From DAONFI01 sp035403485 (lineage in GTDB: Bacteria; Planctomycetota; Phycisphaerae; SM23-33): 64,000 nucleotides of DNA. Shown here in pieces: positions 19,136 to 29,279 of the stretch (positions within the stretch are counted from its first letter, which is position 1; each line of letters opens with the position of its first letter). Position numbers and translations under genes: made by a program. A model generated the notes under the pieces. It was given only the letters and a program-made list of their open reading frames with translations. It was not told the DNA's origin and did no database searches. The stretch spans positions 1 through 64,000 of the forward strand of contig CAZIAZ010000001.1 of the NCBI GenBank assembly GCA_964536835.1. The letters run 5' to 3'.

Positions 19136-20713
19136 CTACTGCACTTTTCCAGGAGTCCTGGCATCTTTTTCAGACGACTTTGCCGGCCGCCATGCGTCAT
19201 TTCTGTACCACGGTATCGCCGGCCGGCCTTCAACGGGCTGTTCGCCCCTGCCCAGCCGTTCAAACTGTTCAATGAAATCACGGTCTTCCGGCCGCAAAGC
19301 GGTCTGCGGCATATTTTTCATCACTTCCACAGGCATGAGGGGGTATGACACCCACATATTGTGCGCCGAATCCCATTGGCCTCTGGTAAAGCTGGTCACC
19401 AGAAGCAGCTGAGCCGTTATCGTTATACGGCAGACTGGCTCAGTACCGAAATTGTACAACCCGTTTACTGCCTTGACGGACGAAGCTCCGCCGGACATGC
19501 CAAAGCCGGCCATCATGCCTTCGCCAACTGCCGCCGAACCACCCGCCGAATCAACCGGCAGAATTTCCTCGCTCAGAATCACGTGATAATTCTGCTTGAG
19601 CAGCTTTTTCTCCAAAACGGGCAGATATCTTGTCGGCATAACTACGGTAAAGCTGTAATTCGCGACGTCAAAAAGCGCATTCGCACCATATGTGGTGAGT
19701 GTGTCGGATTTTACGGCTTCGCCGCCGGCTGTACCGCCGTAGCCAGGTTCAGCCATGCCAGGATACATCGCACCACCACGGCCTGAACCGGCTGATTTCA
19801 ATTTCTCAATGTTTATCGCCGTCAGCTGTTTGATGGGCGAATTAAGAACGTTGCGTTCGGAATCCGGAAGTTTCCTGGCGTCAAAGACATCCTTGACCGC
19901 CTCGGCGATGGCATTGATTATGTCGGTTTGAATCCATATGCTTTTCTGGGCCAGCCATAAATCTTCCGGCGGCAGGTCAGCCAGAGAATATATTTTGCCG
20001 AAAATGAACATCGGAAACAGCGACCCGTTGTCGGCATACACGTAGCCGCCTTGTGATTTCATCAATATGGCGTTGTTTAAAGCATACTCTTTAGCCAACG
20101 TAGCTACATCCTGTGAAACGCCGGCCATGCTGTTCGGGTTTGTCATTCCGACGCCATACTCGTTCATCAAGCCGGCCGGCCTTCGGGCGGACTCCGCCGA
20201 CTTGCCTTCGATTCTGGCCATGTTTTCAAGCATTTCAGCCTGCTGCTTGGCAGCCATATTCACCTCCGCATCGTCCGGAGGCGTCGTCGGATTAAGCCTT
20301 GCGAGCAAATCGGCCATTATCCTGCGATACGCATCCACATACCTGGCGGCTAACTCCCTGCTGCCCCAGACCCTTGCATCATACGGGAGAGCCGGCCGAG
20401 GCGTCGCGCCGGTAATATCAAGCATAGGCACTGAAAAATTACGGCTGTTGAACTCATAATTGAGGCTGCGAACCTGGCTGAGATTGTCCAGCAGCATTTC
20501 AACGCGCTTTTCGTTCGTCATGTTGGTGCTTTGATTGACGTAGGGCTTGCGTGAGAGATTTTTCAGCTTTCCCGTCACGCCCTGCCGCTGCGCCATGAGT
20601 TCTTCCGTGATAGCCTGGTTCCTGGAATAGCCCAGCCACATGAGAACCCCCACGACTACAACAGTCACCGCCGCAAGCGCTATCATGAACACGTTATTAT
20701 TTTTCTTCATCAC
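19136..20713 (-). CDS. Pilus/secretion operon protein, PilO-like in layout
   Basis: 525 aa. One N-terminal helix (about residues 9-31) followed by a long extracytoplasmic region with coiled-coil-like stretches, then a compact part near residues 345-460 (YSFTVVMPTRYLPVLEKKLLK) that resembles the ferredoxin-like fold of PilO/GspM. It ends in a charged tail. It sits 14 bp after the PilM-like gene and before the 623-aa protein. The PilN/PilO analogy rests on order and topology only. A Gly/Met-rich segment occurs near 320 and another near 400. Confidence 0.7.
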   Translation of the reverse strand: MMKKNNNVFMIALAAVTVVVVGVLMWLGYSRNQAITEELMAQRQGVTGKLKNLSRKPYVNQSTNMTNEKRVEMLLDNLSQVRSLNYEFNSRNFSVPMLDITGATPRPALPYDARVWGSRELAARYVDAYRRIMADLLARLNPTTPPDDAEVNMAAKQQAEMLENMARIEGKSAESARRPAGLMNEYGVGMTNPNSMAGVSQDVATLAKEYALNNAILMKSQGGYVYADNGSLFPMFIFGKIYSLADLPPEDLWLAQKSIWIQTDIINAIAEAVKDVFDARKLPDSERNVLNSPIKQLTAINIEKLKSAGSGRGGAMYPGMAEPGYGGTAGGEAVKSDTLTTYGANALFDVANYSFTVVMPTRYLPVLEKKLLKQNYHVILSEEILPVDSAGGSAAVGEGMMAGFGMSGGASSVKAVNGLYNFGTEPVCRITITAQLLLVTSFTRGQWDSAHNMWVSYPLMPVEVMKNMPQTALRPEDRDFIEQFERLGRGEQPVEGRPAIPWYRNDAWRPAKSSEKDARTPGKVQ

Positions 20714-20727
20714 ACACTCCAGTGGTG

Positions 20728-22884
20728 TTACTTATTGTTTTCTTCATCTTTCGCCGGCTTTGGCAAGCCGTCTCCGACGACAGCCAGCTTCACGCGAACC
20801 TGTATGATGACGTCAGTCATGTCGTTTTCATGCACCAGGACGGGCGGCATATCTTCCCCTTTGGCAGTCGTCGCCGCTTTGCCGCCCATTTCGAAATTGC
20901 CGGCGCCGAATCCGCCTGACCTGCCGCCGGCTGCGACATTGCCGCCTGCCTCCGTCTGCTGCGTAAGATACTTGACTTCTATCTGGCCGTGAACTTCCAG
21001 GTCGGGATTCGCGTCGAATGTGTTCTTGAGATTGACCTTGAACTTCTGAGCCATATCCGCAGCCTCTTTATCCATGGGAGTGCGCAATTCCAAATCGACA
21101 ATCAGGCCGCGGACTGCTTTTTCATTTCTAGCCGACTGATTGCCGTTATTAAAGCCCGGCTCGCCAGCCATGCCCGGCCCGCCAGGCCCCATCATCATGC
21201 CGCGTTCGCCGGCAGACGTCGAAGACGTTCCCGTCCTAACCGAATCAAGGTCGCTTACATACATACTTTTAAGCGCCGCAAGTAACAGCAACTGCCGCTG
21301 TTTGCGAGGCTTGCTCATGAATTTCTTCACCAGCTGCGAACGAAGCGATGCCGTGGCAGTTTTCGTCGAATCGTCCGACGGCTGTTCGAAAGGCAGCAGG
21401 CCTACAAGTTCCAGAACTGCCTGGTCGCTCTGTATCTGGCCGACAAGCGCAGCCTGATCCTGCGGCGTACCCAATGCGAAAGCATCCAGTATTTTCGCAT
21501 CGTTAGGCCCGAACATGGTCTGTTCGAGAGCGGCGGATATGTTGGCATTTATAGTCGGCCAGATATTTGAAAATGCGCGAAAACGAAGGTTTTGGGCAAT
21601 CTGCTCTTCTTTCTGTTCGTAATTGGTGTCTATCTTCTGGGATTCGCGTTTCCAGTCGTCAAGTTTCTTGACGATGCTCTGCGCTTCGCCGAGGGCATGC
21701 TGACTTTTAACATTATTGAGGGTATTGTAATCGGCAAAGCCGCGCATCGCATAAAGGCCGACAGCCACCATAACTGCGGCGGCGGCGGCTACGAACCACG
21801 GCTTTTTTTTGCTCCAAAGGCGGCGTTTGAGAATTTCTTCCGGCAGGAGATTGCAATCGACTTCGCCGGCGTTCAGGCCCTGCAGGGCCAACCCGTACGC
21901 CACGCCGAACGATAACGCCCTGGCCTGAAAATTCGGGTCGTTCGAATCCGCACTGTTGAAAGTGTTAAACTGTTCAACGTGCATGTTGAGATTCTGTTCC
22001 AGATATTTCTGCATGCCCGGCAGAAGGAATCCGCAGCCTAGCCCCAGAAGCTTTTTGAAGCGGCATTCACGGTTTATGGATGTGTAATATCCTATCGATC
22101 GCTGGATTTCCTGAACGAGATTCGCGAAAACCGGCCGCATCACCTGGAATATCTGCCGCGCGTACTTGCTGGCGGCTGCGGTGCGTTTGAGCTTTTCAGC
22201 CTTCTCGAAGTTCAGGTTGAAACTTTTGCATAGTGCGTGCGTGAAGTTGTTGCCGCCTATCTTTATGGTTCGCGTCCAGATTTTCCCGCCGTCGACGATT
22301 ACCAGGTGCGTCTTGTCCGCCCCCACGTCAGCCAGCAGCGTAGCGCCGTCCGACGTATATTGGCCGTCCACTTTCATGAAATTGTATAGCGCGAGCGGAG
22401 CCATCTGAAGCACGTCCACTTCCAGCCCTGCCGGCGCAAAAAACGAAAGCATCTCGGAGACGTCGACTTTTTTGAGTGCGAATATGCCCGCTTCTATTTC
22501 CGGCGAATCGGGGTCCTGGAACGTCTGGTATCGCCACGTGACCTCGTTGATTGGAAACGGTATCTGCTGCTCAGCCTCGAAGCGGACGATTTCGGGAATT
22601 TTTTTGTATTCCACCGGCGGCAGTTTTACGAACCGCGTGAAGCTGCTTTGTCCAAGAACGGCGACGGACACGACTGAGCCGGTGACATCGTGTCGTTGGA
22701 GAAATTCATCCAGAGACGTCTGGATAAGAGCCCTGGAATCGACATCAGGCTGCGACAGGACACTTGCGTGTTCGATGATTTCACAGGCATCTACCTGAAA
22801 ACGTTCACCGACCTGTTGCAGCTTGACCGCCTTTAGAGCGCACTGACCTATGTCAATGCCCCATACCGTTTTCGATGCTGCCAT
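20728..22884 (-). CDS. PilM-like ATPase fused to a membrane-anchored C-terminal domain
   Basis: 718 aa. Residues 1-350 are a PilM/FtsA-like actin fold: VWGIDIGQCALKAVKL at the N-terminus, LLADVGADKTHLVIVDGG for phosphate-2, and the conserved SIGYYTS segment. Residues about 375-395 form a membrane helix after a KKK stretch, and about 320 residues follow outside. In standard T4P systems cytoplasmic PilM binds the N-terminus of PilN; here the two parts are on one chain, as in some planctomycetes. AAGGAG lies 7 bases upstream of the ATG. First gene of the operon down to the secretin. A second, conventional PilM is at 50244-51308. Confidence 0.85.
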   Translation of the reverse strand: MAASKTVWGIDIGQCALKAVKLQQVGERFQVDACEIIEHASVLSQPDVDSRALIQTSLDEFLQRHDVTGSVVSVAVLGQSSFTRFVKLPPVEYKKIPEIVRFEAEQQIPFPINEVTWRYQTFQDPDSPEIEAGIFALKKVDVSEMLSFFAPAGLEVDVLQMAPLALYNFMKVDGQYTSDGATLLADVGADKTHLVIVDGGKIWTRTIKIGGNNFTHALCKSFNLNFEKAEKLKRTAAASKYARQIFQVMRPVFANLVQEIQRSIGYYTSINRECRFKKLLGLGCGFLLPGMQKYLEQNLNMHVEQFNTFNSADSNDPNFQARALSFGVAYGLALQGLNAGEVDCNLLPEEILKRRLWSKKKPWFVAAAAAVMVAVGLYAMRGFADYNTLNNVKSQHALGEAQSIVKKLDDWKRESQKIDTNYEQKEEQIAQNLRFRAFSNIWPTINANISAALEQTMFGPNDAKILDAFALGTPQDQAALVGQIQSDQAVLELVGLLPFEQPSDDSTKTATASLRSQLVKKFMSKPRKQRQLLLLAALKSMYVSDLDSVRTGTSSTSAGERGMMMGPGGPGMAGEPGFNNGNQSARNEKAVRGLIVDLELRTPMDKEAADMAQKFKVNLKNTFDANPDLEVHGQIEVKYLTQQTEAGGNVAAGGRSGGFGAGNFEMGGKAATTAKGEDMPPVLVHENDMTDVIIQVRVKLAVVGDGLPKPAKDEENNK

Positions 22885-23191
22885 AGGTACTCCTTGGCTT
22901 ACTACATTTACGGGACACTTCCCTGCAACAGCCCAAATGTACCTGCCACATCGGCCAACGTATTACTGTTACAGGCAAATATACCTTGAACACATTATTT
23001 GCAGACGGCTGGCGTATTTTTCAGGCTGCGCCGCGTCCGGTTTTTATAATTGTTTATTAATATATTATGTCGCATTCGCCAAAGCAACAAGAGTTTATCG
23101 AGTATCTTTATATAATTTCCCCACTTGCAGTTCAAGGCCATTGCAAAAAAACCTGTTAAAATGACACATGTGATGATATAACCGCCCTGCG
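22885..23191. other. Divergent intergenic region, pilM-like / mtaB
   Basis: 307 bp, A/T-rich in the middle. It must hold promoters for both flanking genes, but I cannot single out a good -35/-10 pair. No repeat or RNA gene seen. Confidence 0.4.
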
Positions 23192-24619
23192 ATGAAAACT
23201 TTTTGCATAAATACGCTCGGCTGTAAGGTAAATCAGTATGAATCCGCCGCGTTGCAGGCGATGCTTGAGCGTTCTGGACTGCATCAATCGGGCAGCGGCA
23301 AGGCAGACCTGGTGATAATAAACTCCTGCTGCATCACCGCCGCGGCAGCCCGAAAAAGCCGCCAGGCTATCAGGAAATTAGCCCGGCAGTCACCTGAAGC
23401 AGCCGTCGCCGTCGTCGGCTGCCTCAGTACATATCACGAATCGCAGGTACAAAAGATTTTCAAAGATTTGGGCCGGCCGGCTGAGAAAATCCTCATCGTC
23501 GGCCATCATGACGACGTAGCCGACAGACTTCTGATGTTCCTTCGCGGCCAAACAGCTGCAAAAACACCCCAATCCGCCCCAAAAACGCCGGAAAACATAA
23601 AAAAACGGCGGCTGGACGCCATCAAAGCTGCCCCACTAGCGACACAGGGCCTGGCGGCGATAAAAGATTTTCCCGAACATCAGCGTGCGTTCGTGAAGAT
23701 ACAGGACGGCTGCGACGCCATGTGCAGCTACTGCGTCGTGCCGTTTACGCGGTCAAGAGTCTGGTCTCGCGGAGTCGATGAAATTCTGGCGGAATGTCGC
23801 AATCTCATTTCGGCGGGTTATCGGGAAATCGTACTCTGCGGCGTATTTATAGGGGCATTCGGCCGGCAGACAGCCATCCGTCGTAACTGGCCTGCCACAG
23901 CGGCAACCGGCGGCTCGCCGCTGGCGGAACTGCTATATAAGGTATCGAAGCTGGACGGCTTATGGCGGGTTCGCCTCGGCAGCCTCGAACCGCTGGACGT
24001 GACCGACGAATTGCTGGGACTGGCGGCTGACAATGAAAAAATCGCGCCGCATTTTCACATGGCACTGCAGAGCGGGTCGGCTAAAATTCTCAGACTGATG
24101 AACCGCCAGTATACGCCCGACGAATTCTTGAACGCAGTCAGCCGGCTCAGACAGAGACTCGGCGACCTGCCCGCGATAACAACCGACATAATCGTCGGTT
24201 TTCCTGGCGAAGATGATGACGACTTCAATCAAACGCTCGCCGTCGCGAAACTAGCCGGATTTTCCAAAATCCACGCATTTCCCTTCAGCGCAATAGAGCC
24301 TACTCCCGCCTGGCATCGCCGCCGCGAAGCCCCCCCGCCGGAAATCGTGCGTGAACGAATGGAACGACTCGCCGACGTGGAAAAAACGCTGGCTGATGAA
24401 TACCGCTGCGCCTTCATGGGCAGAACGCTCGAAGCATTGGCGGAAAACTCCGCCGGCCCGGCAGGCTACGAATATCGGGCTATGACGGACAGATATCTGA
24501 CCGTAGCGTTCAACAGCAACTCGCAAATAAATGCCGGCCAACTCGTAACGTTGCAAATCAACGGCCAACAAGACGATTATCTTACCGCCGAAAAAGTTTC
24601 ATCGCCGGCTGTTCGCTGA
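23192..24619 (+). CDS. mtaB: tRNA threonylcarbamoyladenosine methylthiotransferase MtaB
   Basis: 475 aa radical-SAM methylthiotransferase that converts t6A to ms2t6A at position 37 of ANN-decoding tRNAs. The UPF0004 domain has its three Fe-S cysteines (TLGCKVNQ, NSCCI, VVGCLS), and the radical-SAM site is C174-x3-C178-x2-C181 in DGCDAMCSYC. A C-terminal TRAM-like segment follows. TLGCKVNQYE is typical of MtaB rather than MiaB or RimO. It includes a 20-30-residue polar insertion (KTPQSAPKTPENIKKRR) before the SAM domain. No strong ribosome binding site precedes the ATG. Confidence 0.92.
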   Translation: MKTFCINTLGCKVNQYESAALQAMLERSGLHQSGSGKADLVIINSCCITAAAARKSRQAIRKLARQSPEAAVAVVGCLSTYHESQVQKIFKDLGRPAEKILIVGHHDDVADRLLMFLRGQTAAKTPQSAPKTPENIKKRRLDAIKAAPLATQGLAAIKDFPEHQRAFVKIQDGCDAMCSYCVVPFTRSRVWSRGVDEILAECRNLISAGYREIVLCGVFIGAFGRQTAIRRNWPATAATGGSPLAELLYKVSKLDGLWRVRLGSLEPLDVTDELLGLAADNEKIAPHFHMALQSGSAKILRLMNRQYTPDEFLNAVSRLRQRLGDLPAITTDIIVGFPGEDDDDFNQTLAVAKLAGFSKIHAFPFSAIEPTPAWHRRREAPPPEIVRERMERLADVEKTLADEYRCAFMGRTLEALAENSAGPAGYEYRAMTDRYLTVAFNSNSQINAGQLVTLQINGQQDDYLTAEKVSSPAVR

Positions 24620-24696
24620 CGACAAATAAAACAGAAATGATGCTTTGAACGGCACATATTATTTCCATGCGAATTTTTTTTTCTTATAATGGCGGC

Positions 24697-26295
24697 ATGA
24701 CATTTAAACGGTCACTATTTTTTTTCGTCATTTTTCTTGCGGCCATGTCGTGTGGAGTTGTCCGCGGCGACACGGAAACGGACCGCCTGGGCAAAACGCT
24801 CGTAAGTCAGCTCAAGCAATATCATCAAGCCGCTGCCGGCCCATTCCGCAAAGCCGCCGGCATACAAGCCATCAACACCCTCCTGGAACTCGCGCAACTG
24901 CAGGCGATAAATGATGAACCTTTCCTTGCAAACGACGCCATCAGCCAGGCAACCCGCATCGCCTCCGCCGACGCTCCGGAAATGCTGCCCGTCATACAAC
25001 AGTCACAAGAACAGAACGGCCGGCTATTGGAAATCGGCAAACATATGCGGCAACTTACGGCAACAATCAAAAACGCGCCTCACGATTCTTCTGCACGATA
25101 TGAACTCGTCATGGACGTATTGATACTCTCACTCGACCGGCCGCAGGATGCAAAAAAATACCTGTCAGCCGATATGGACGACGCCATAATCAGCCGCGTA
25201 AACCTGGCCGCCGGCAATGCGGAAAAATATCCGCCCCAGGTAGTCCTGGAACTGGCGGACTGGTATTTTACGCTCACGGACAAAGCCCGCGGCCCACAGA
25301 TGGCAAACGTCCTGCGACGCGCGAAAATCTATTATGAACTGTACCGCAAGAAAACCGACAACGACCTGGACGAAAAAACTATCGCCAACATCGAAAAAAT
25401 AGACACACTGCTCAGGAAAAACAAAATCGACGTCGACCTCGGCCCGCTTGCCGACCAAGCCGACATCTCCGACATCCGCATCGCAATCGACAACGCTAAA
25501 AATTATCTTATCGCCGCGCAACAACCGGACGGCAGTTTCCCGACGTTCGCGACGGAATTCGACGTCACCACCGCACAGTGGCCGACGCCTCTGGTAACGC
25601 TCGCCCTGTTGAAATGCGGCGTAAGTTCGTCCGACACCGTCATCCGGAACGCCCTGAAATTCATGCGGTCGTACAAGTCGGACAACAGAATGTATAACGC
25701 CCTGCTATGCTCGCTGCTCTCAATGCCGCAGGTGCGCGACGCAAAGGCTGTCGCGACGCTGGCGGAGCAGTTGCAGCTCTATTCCGGCACGGATTTGCCG
25801 ATAACGCGGCATTACGTCACTACAGCCCTCAACGACGCCACCTCAGCCGGCGCAATCGTAAAACGGATATATTGGATAAAAACACTTAATTTCTACCGTC
25901 TCAGCCAGAATCCAGACGGCGGCTGGGGATTTTCTGAAAACCGGCCGACGAATTATATCCCAACGCTTATCGCCTTAAACGACATGATAATATCGCTCAA
26001 ACAGCTCGGCAAGGACGATGCGACAATCCGCGAACACCCGAACGTAAAAAAAGGCATGGAGTGGATTGGAAAAAATTTCGAAAACGACGTTACGGCCGAC
26101 ATAATTCAATATTATCTTCTGCTGACGCAACTGGCGTCGTTGCGAGGAACGGCTATAATCGACAACAGGGACTCGATGCAATTTGTGAAAGATGAGATTT
26201 TCAGGATACAGGACAAAAACGGCAGTTGGCAGGTCGAGGGCAGCTCGCCATATGTCTCAACCGCGATGGCCCTGCTGTGTCTTACGGCAAAATAA
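24697..26295 (+). CDS. Exported prenyltransferase/squalene-cyclase-like toroid protein
   Basis: 532 aa from the ATG at 24697, which starts a good signal peptide (KRSLFFFVIFLAAMSCGVVRG). The first 230 residues are helical. From about residue 255 come alpha/alpha-toroid repeats with QW-like motifs: QQPDGSFPTF, QNPDGGWGFSENRP and IQDKNGSWQV. Cyclase catalytic motifs (DxDD) are not seen, so enzymatic activity is doubtful; such exported planctomycete proteins have unknown roles. A TATAAT at 24685-24690 lies only 6 bases before the ATG, so the transcript could be almost leaderless if that box is used. Confidence 0.75.
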   Translation: MTFKRSLFFFVIFLAAMSCGVVRGDTETDRLGKTLVSQLKQYHQAAAGPFRKAAGIQAINTLLELAQLQAINDEPFLANDAISQATRIASADAPEMLPVIQQSQEQNGRLLEIGKHMRQLTATIKNAPHDSSARYELVMDVLILSLDRPQDAKKYLSADMDDAIISRVNLAAGNAEKYPPQVVLELADWYFTLTDKARGPQMANVLRRAKIYYELYRKKTDNDLDEKTIANIEKIDTLLRKNKIDVDLGPLADQADISDIRIAIDNAKNYLIAAQQPDGSFPTFATEFDVTTAQWPTPLVTLALLKCGVSSSDTVIRNALKFMRSYKSDNRMYNALLCSLLSMPQVRDAKAVATLAEQLQLYSGTDLPITRHYVTTALNDATSAGAIVKRIYWIKTLNFYRLSQNPDGGWGFSENRPTNYIPTLIALNDMIISLKQLGKDDATIREHPNVKKGMEWIGKNFENDVTADIIQYYLLLTQLASLRGTAIIDNRDSMQFVKDEIFRIQDKNGSWQVEGSSPYVSTAMALLCLTAK

Positions 26296-26302
26296 CCGGA
26301 AG

Positions 26303-28030
26303 CTATCCAACCATCACTGCCTTTCGCCATTTTCGGACTGAATTTATCAGCCATATTTCATCGCAGTTTTTTAACAATTCCACAGGCAGGTCGGCAGATT
26401 GGATTTTGCCGTTATCGATAAGTTCCTGCCGGAACACCCCGCCAAGCAGGCCGGCGGAAATATCAGGCGTAAGCAGCCGCCCCTTAATTTTCAGAACAAT
26501 ATTCGATATCGTGGATTCCGTAAGCAGGTTTTGGTCGTTAAACAACAATACGTCGTCAACGTCATCGCGGGCGGCTTTCGCACGTTCGTAAACTTCGCGT
26601 GAAGTCGTCTTGTGATACAGCAACACATCGTTCCTGTTTATTGGCTTGTCGGCAAGTGCGATACGCACCGGAGAATCTGCCGGCCCGTCAATTCTAAAAT
26701 GTTCCAGCGAGATTTTCCCATATTCATTCATCACCAGCCGCACGCGATATCGCAAGCCGGCGATAAAATTTTTTACGGCATATCCGGTTAATTGTTTTTT
26801 TACGCTATCGCATTTAAAGGTGTAATCAAAATATTTCGCACTCGCCGCCAGCCGTTGCATATGTCGCTCGAACAGAAAATATCCGCCGTCTTCCCACAAC
26901 AACGTTTCAAGCAGTTCCGGCCGCGGCGATGGTCTGAGCAGCACTTTCGCCTTGAGCATCGCTTCGTCATATTCGCCACAATCCGCCGAATCCCACACGA
27001 TACCTCCGCCTACGCCGTACTCGGCGGTCGCGTTTTTTTTGTCTGCCAGCGCGGTGCGGATGGCCACATTGAACTGGGCGCGGCCGTCCGGCAGCACAAA
27101 ACCGATTGTGCCCGTATAAATATTTCTGGGCGACGTTTCAAGCCCGTCGATAATCTGCATGGTTCGCCGCTTGGGCGCGCCGGTTATCGATGCACACGGA
27201 AAGAGCGCTTTCAATACATCGACCCAGCCGCACTCGCAACGGCATCTGATTTCGCTGACCATCTGCCATAACGTCGGATACCGTTCCAGGCCGCACAAGC
27301 AGGCGACTTCGACGCTGCCTGGCTGGGCGACGCGGCCCAGGTCGTTGCGCGTCATGTCGACAATCATGATGTTTTCGGCGCGATTTTTTTCGCTGTCTGC
27401 AAGTTCGGCGGCAGCGCGTTCGTCCGCCGCCGGCCAAAGGCCTCGCGGCGCAGTGCCTTTCATTGGCCTGCAAGTCACCACTCCGCCGTCATACGAGAAA
27501 AAAAGTTCGGGCGAGGCTGAACATATCGCCCAGTCATCCGTTTCGATAAATGAGCCGTACCGGCTGCGCTGGGCTGCAATCATAGCCAGCCAATACTTTT
27601 CCGCCATGCCGGAATCAAACGAATCGCATCGCATCCTGAACGTGTAGTTCACCTGATAAGTTTCGCCGTCAGCAATATATCGCCTGATTTGCGAAAATTT
27701 CTCAAAATAATCCTTTCGCGCCAACTCGCTCCGCCACGTAACCGCAGCCGGCCGACACACCGCCGTTAACGTGACAGGCATACATCTCTGAAACGCCGCA
27801 AAATTAACCAACGGAAAAGCTGACTCCCTGTACGGCAAATCGGGATTAATTCCGCCGGCTGATTCGTATGACAGCCAGCCGGCAAGCGGCAGATTTTTTT
27901 CACGTGAAACGACGGCTGCCCTGCTCAGCGCCGGCAAGACACCGACTGGCGTGGCGGCATGAAAAATTTCCGCCGGCTCGCTGAATTCCAGCCATTCTTT
28001 CCGCAGTGCGTCATGTATCAGAACTTTCAT
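26303..28030 (-). CDS. pabBC: Aminodeoxychorismate synthase component I fused to aminodeoxychorismate lyase
   Basis: 575 aa from the ATG at 28030. Residues 1-330 form a chorismate-binding domain with the key lysine segment RPMKGTAPRG, MIVDMTRNDLGRV and CASITGAPKRRTMQIIDGLE. Residues about 345-575 are a class IV PLP aminotransferase-like 4-amino-4-deoxychorismate lyase, with probable PLP lysine in YHKTTSREVYE and the VLLFNDQNLLTEST segment. Together they give p-aminobenzoate for folate, with ammonia from a separate glutaminase. Fusions of this kind are widespread. Codons upstream of 28030 are open but overlap the divergent gene and are not protein-like. Confidence 0.9.
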   Translation of the reverse strand: MKVLIHDALRKEWLEFSEPAEIFHAATPVGVLPALSRAAVVSREKNLPLAGWLSYESAGGINPDLPYRESAFPLVNFAAFQRCMPVTLTAVCRPAAVTWRSELARKDYFEKFSQIRRYIADGETYQVNYTFRMRCDSFDSGMAEKYWLAMIAAQRSRYGSFIETDDWAICSASPELFFSYDGGVVTCRPMKGTAPRGLWPAADERAAAELADSEKNRAENIMIVDMTRNDLGRVAQPGSVEVACLCGLERYPTLWQMVSEIRCRCECGWVDVLKALFPCASITGAPKRRTMQIIDGLETSPRNIYTGTIGFVLPDGRAQFNVAIRTALADKKNATAEYGVGGGIVWDSADCGEYDEAMLKAKVLLRPSPRPELLETLLWEDGGYFLFERHMQRLAASAKYFDYTFKCDSVKKQLTGYAVKNFIAGLRYRVRLVMNEYGKISLEHFRIDGPADSPVRIALADKPINRNDVLLYHKTTSREVYERAKAARDDVDDVLLFNDQNLLTESTISNIVLKIKGRLLTPDISAGLLGGVFRQELIDNGKIQSADLPVELLKNCDEIWLINSVRKWRKAVMVG

Positions 28031-28237
28031 CGCACAAAGAATACACCATCCACCGCCAGGTCTGAAGGAAAATAGTTGTTTCAGGCAAGGCGACAATATA
28101 AAATCTTCAGTTATAAACAAAAACTGATAACACGATGTGGACTTTTCACTGCTGTGCAAAAACGCCCCGACAGGTGAAATCATCTGTGAACCGACAACCT
28201 TGAGAAAAATCGACACAATGCGACGGGATACCTGAAA

Positions 28238-29203
28238 TTGAACCAGGAAGCATTCACAAATCAGTTGCTCCGGCATCTCCAGCAGGATTTTCCACTCTGC
28301 GAAAAGCCTTTTGCGCAGCTGGCGAACGAACTCGGCGTAGATGAAAATTCGCTTATCGAACAGGTCAGATGCCTCAAAAGCTGCGGCATAATACGCAGAA
28401 TAAGCGGCACATTCAACCTGAGGAAATTCGGTTATCATATGGCTCTCGTAGCCTTCGACGTCGCGCCTGACAAAATGCACATCGCGGCGAACGTGCTGGT
28501 CGAACAGCCTGCCGTCAGCCACTGTTACGTGCGGCAGGATAACGATTTCGCCATATGGTTCACGCTGGCATTGCCTGAGAGGCTGGACGAACAGGTTGCG
28601 TCGCTTGCGAACATTTGCAAGGCACGTCGAGTGCTTAACCTGCCGGCTACGCAACATTTCAAACTTTCGACGATGTTCGACATGGAGACCGGCTGCGTAC
28701 TGGAATCGCCCGCTGAGGCGGAAAAAACCCAGCCGCTCAGCCTTACGCCCGAACTGAAGAAAATAATCCACGCCCTGCAGACAAGCATCAACATTTCGCA
28801 CAAACCATTTGACGGCCCTGCAAAGACTGTCGGCGTTTCGACTGACGAACTCTTCAGAGGCGCAGAAATCCTGCGCAAGGCAGGCCTGCTGCGGCGATAT
28901 TCAGCCGTAATAGACCACGCCGCCGCCGGCATTGTCGCAAACGCACTGGTAACATGGCAGACAAATCCCGTTGAAGAAGAACACGCAGGCATACTCGCAT
29001 CGCTCAATCCGCACGTCAGCCACTGTTACGCGAGAAAAACCTGCGACGGCTGGCCGTATAATCTATATACAATGATTCATGCGCGAACGCAGAAAAAACT
29101 CGATGAAGTCATCTGCGAACTCGCCGCAACCCTGGGCAACCCTCCACGCAGGATACTGCCCACAATGCACGAAATCAAAAAAGCTCCTGTACTCATATCC
29201 TAA
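28238..29203 (+). CDS. Siroheme decarboxylase-like protein, fused AhbA/AhbB halves
   Basis: 321 aa with a TTG start and only a GGGA 12 bases upstream; no better in-frame start is seen. Two Lrp/AsnC-like halves: residues 1-160 (winged helix, then CGIIRRISGTFNLRKFGYHMAL and SHCYVRQDNDFAIWFT) and 170-321 (AGLLRRYSAVIDHAAAGIVANAL and SHCYARKTCDGWPYNLY). RRxSG/RRYSA plus the SHCY histidine are hallmarks of AhbA/AhbB/NirDLGH siroheme decarboxylases. The pair makes 12,18-didecarboxysiroheme in the alternative heme route of sulfate reducers and archaea. Normally two separate subunits; here one chain. No other heme genes are adjacent. Confidence 0.75.
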   Translation: MNQEAFTNQLLRHLQQDFPLCEKPFAQLANELGVDENSLIEQVRCLKSCGIIRRISGTFNLRKFGYHMALVAFDVAPDKMHIAANVLVEQPAVSHCYVRQDNDFAIWFTLALPERLDEQVASLANICKARRVLNLPATQHFKLSTMFDMETGCVLESPAEAEKTQPLSLTPELKKIIHALQTSINISHKPFDGPAKTVGVSTDELFRGAEILRKAGLLRRYSAVIDHAAAGIVANALVTWQTNPVEEEHAGILASLNPHVSHCYARKTCDGWPYNLYTMIHARTQKKLDEVICELAATLGNPPRRILPTMHEIKKAPVLIS

Positions 29204-29279
29204 AGCGGTGATAAATTTCGTATGCTTTTACCGGATATGGACCGGCGTTCAAGATTGTTTTATTCCACTTCAGAGCGTT

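Noticed and set aside
28031..28801. N-terminal extension of pabBC to about 832 codons
   Set aside because: The extension overlaps the divergent ahbAB-like gene and its translation is not protein-like; the chorismate-binding domain starts at the ATG at 28030.
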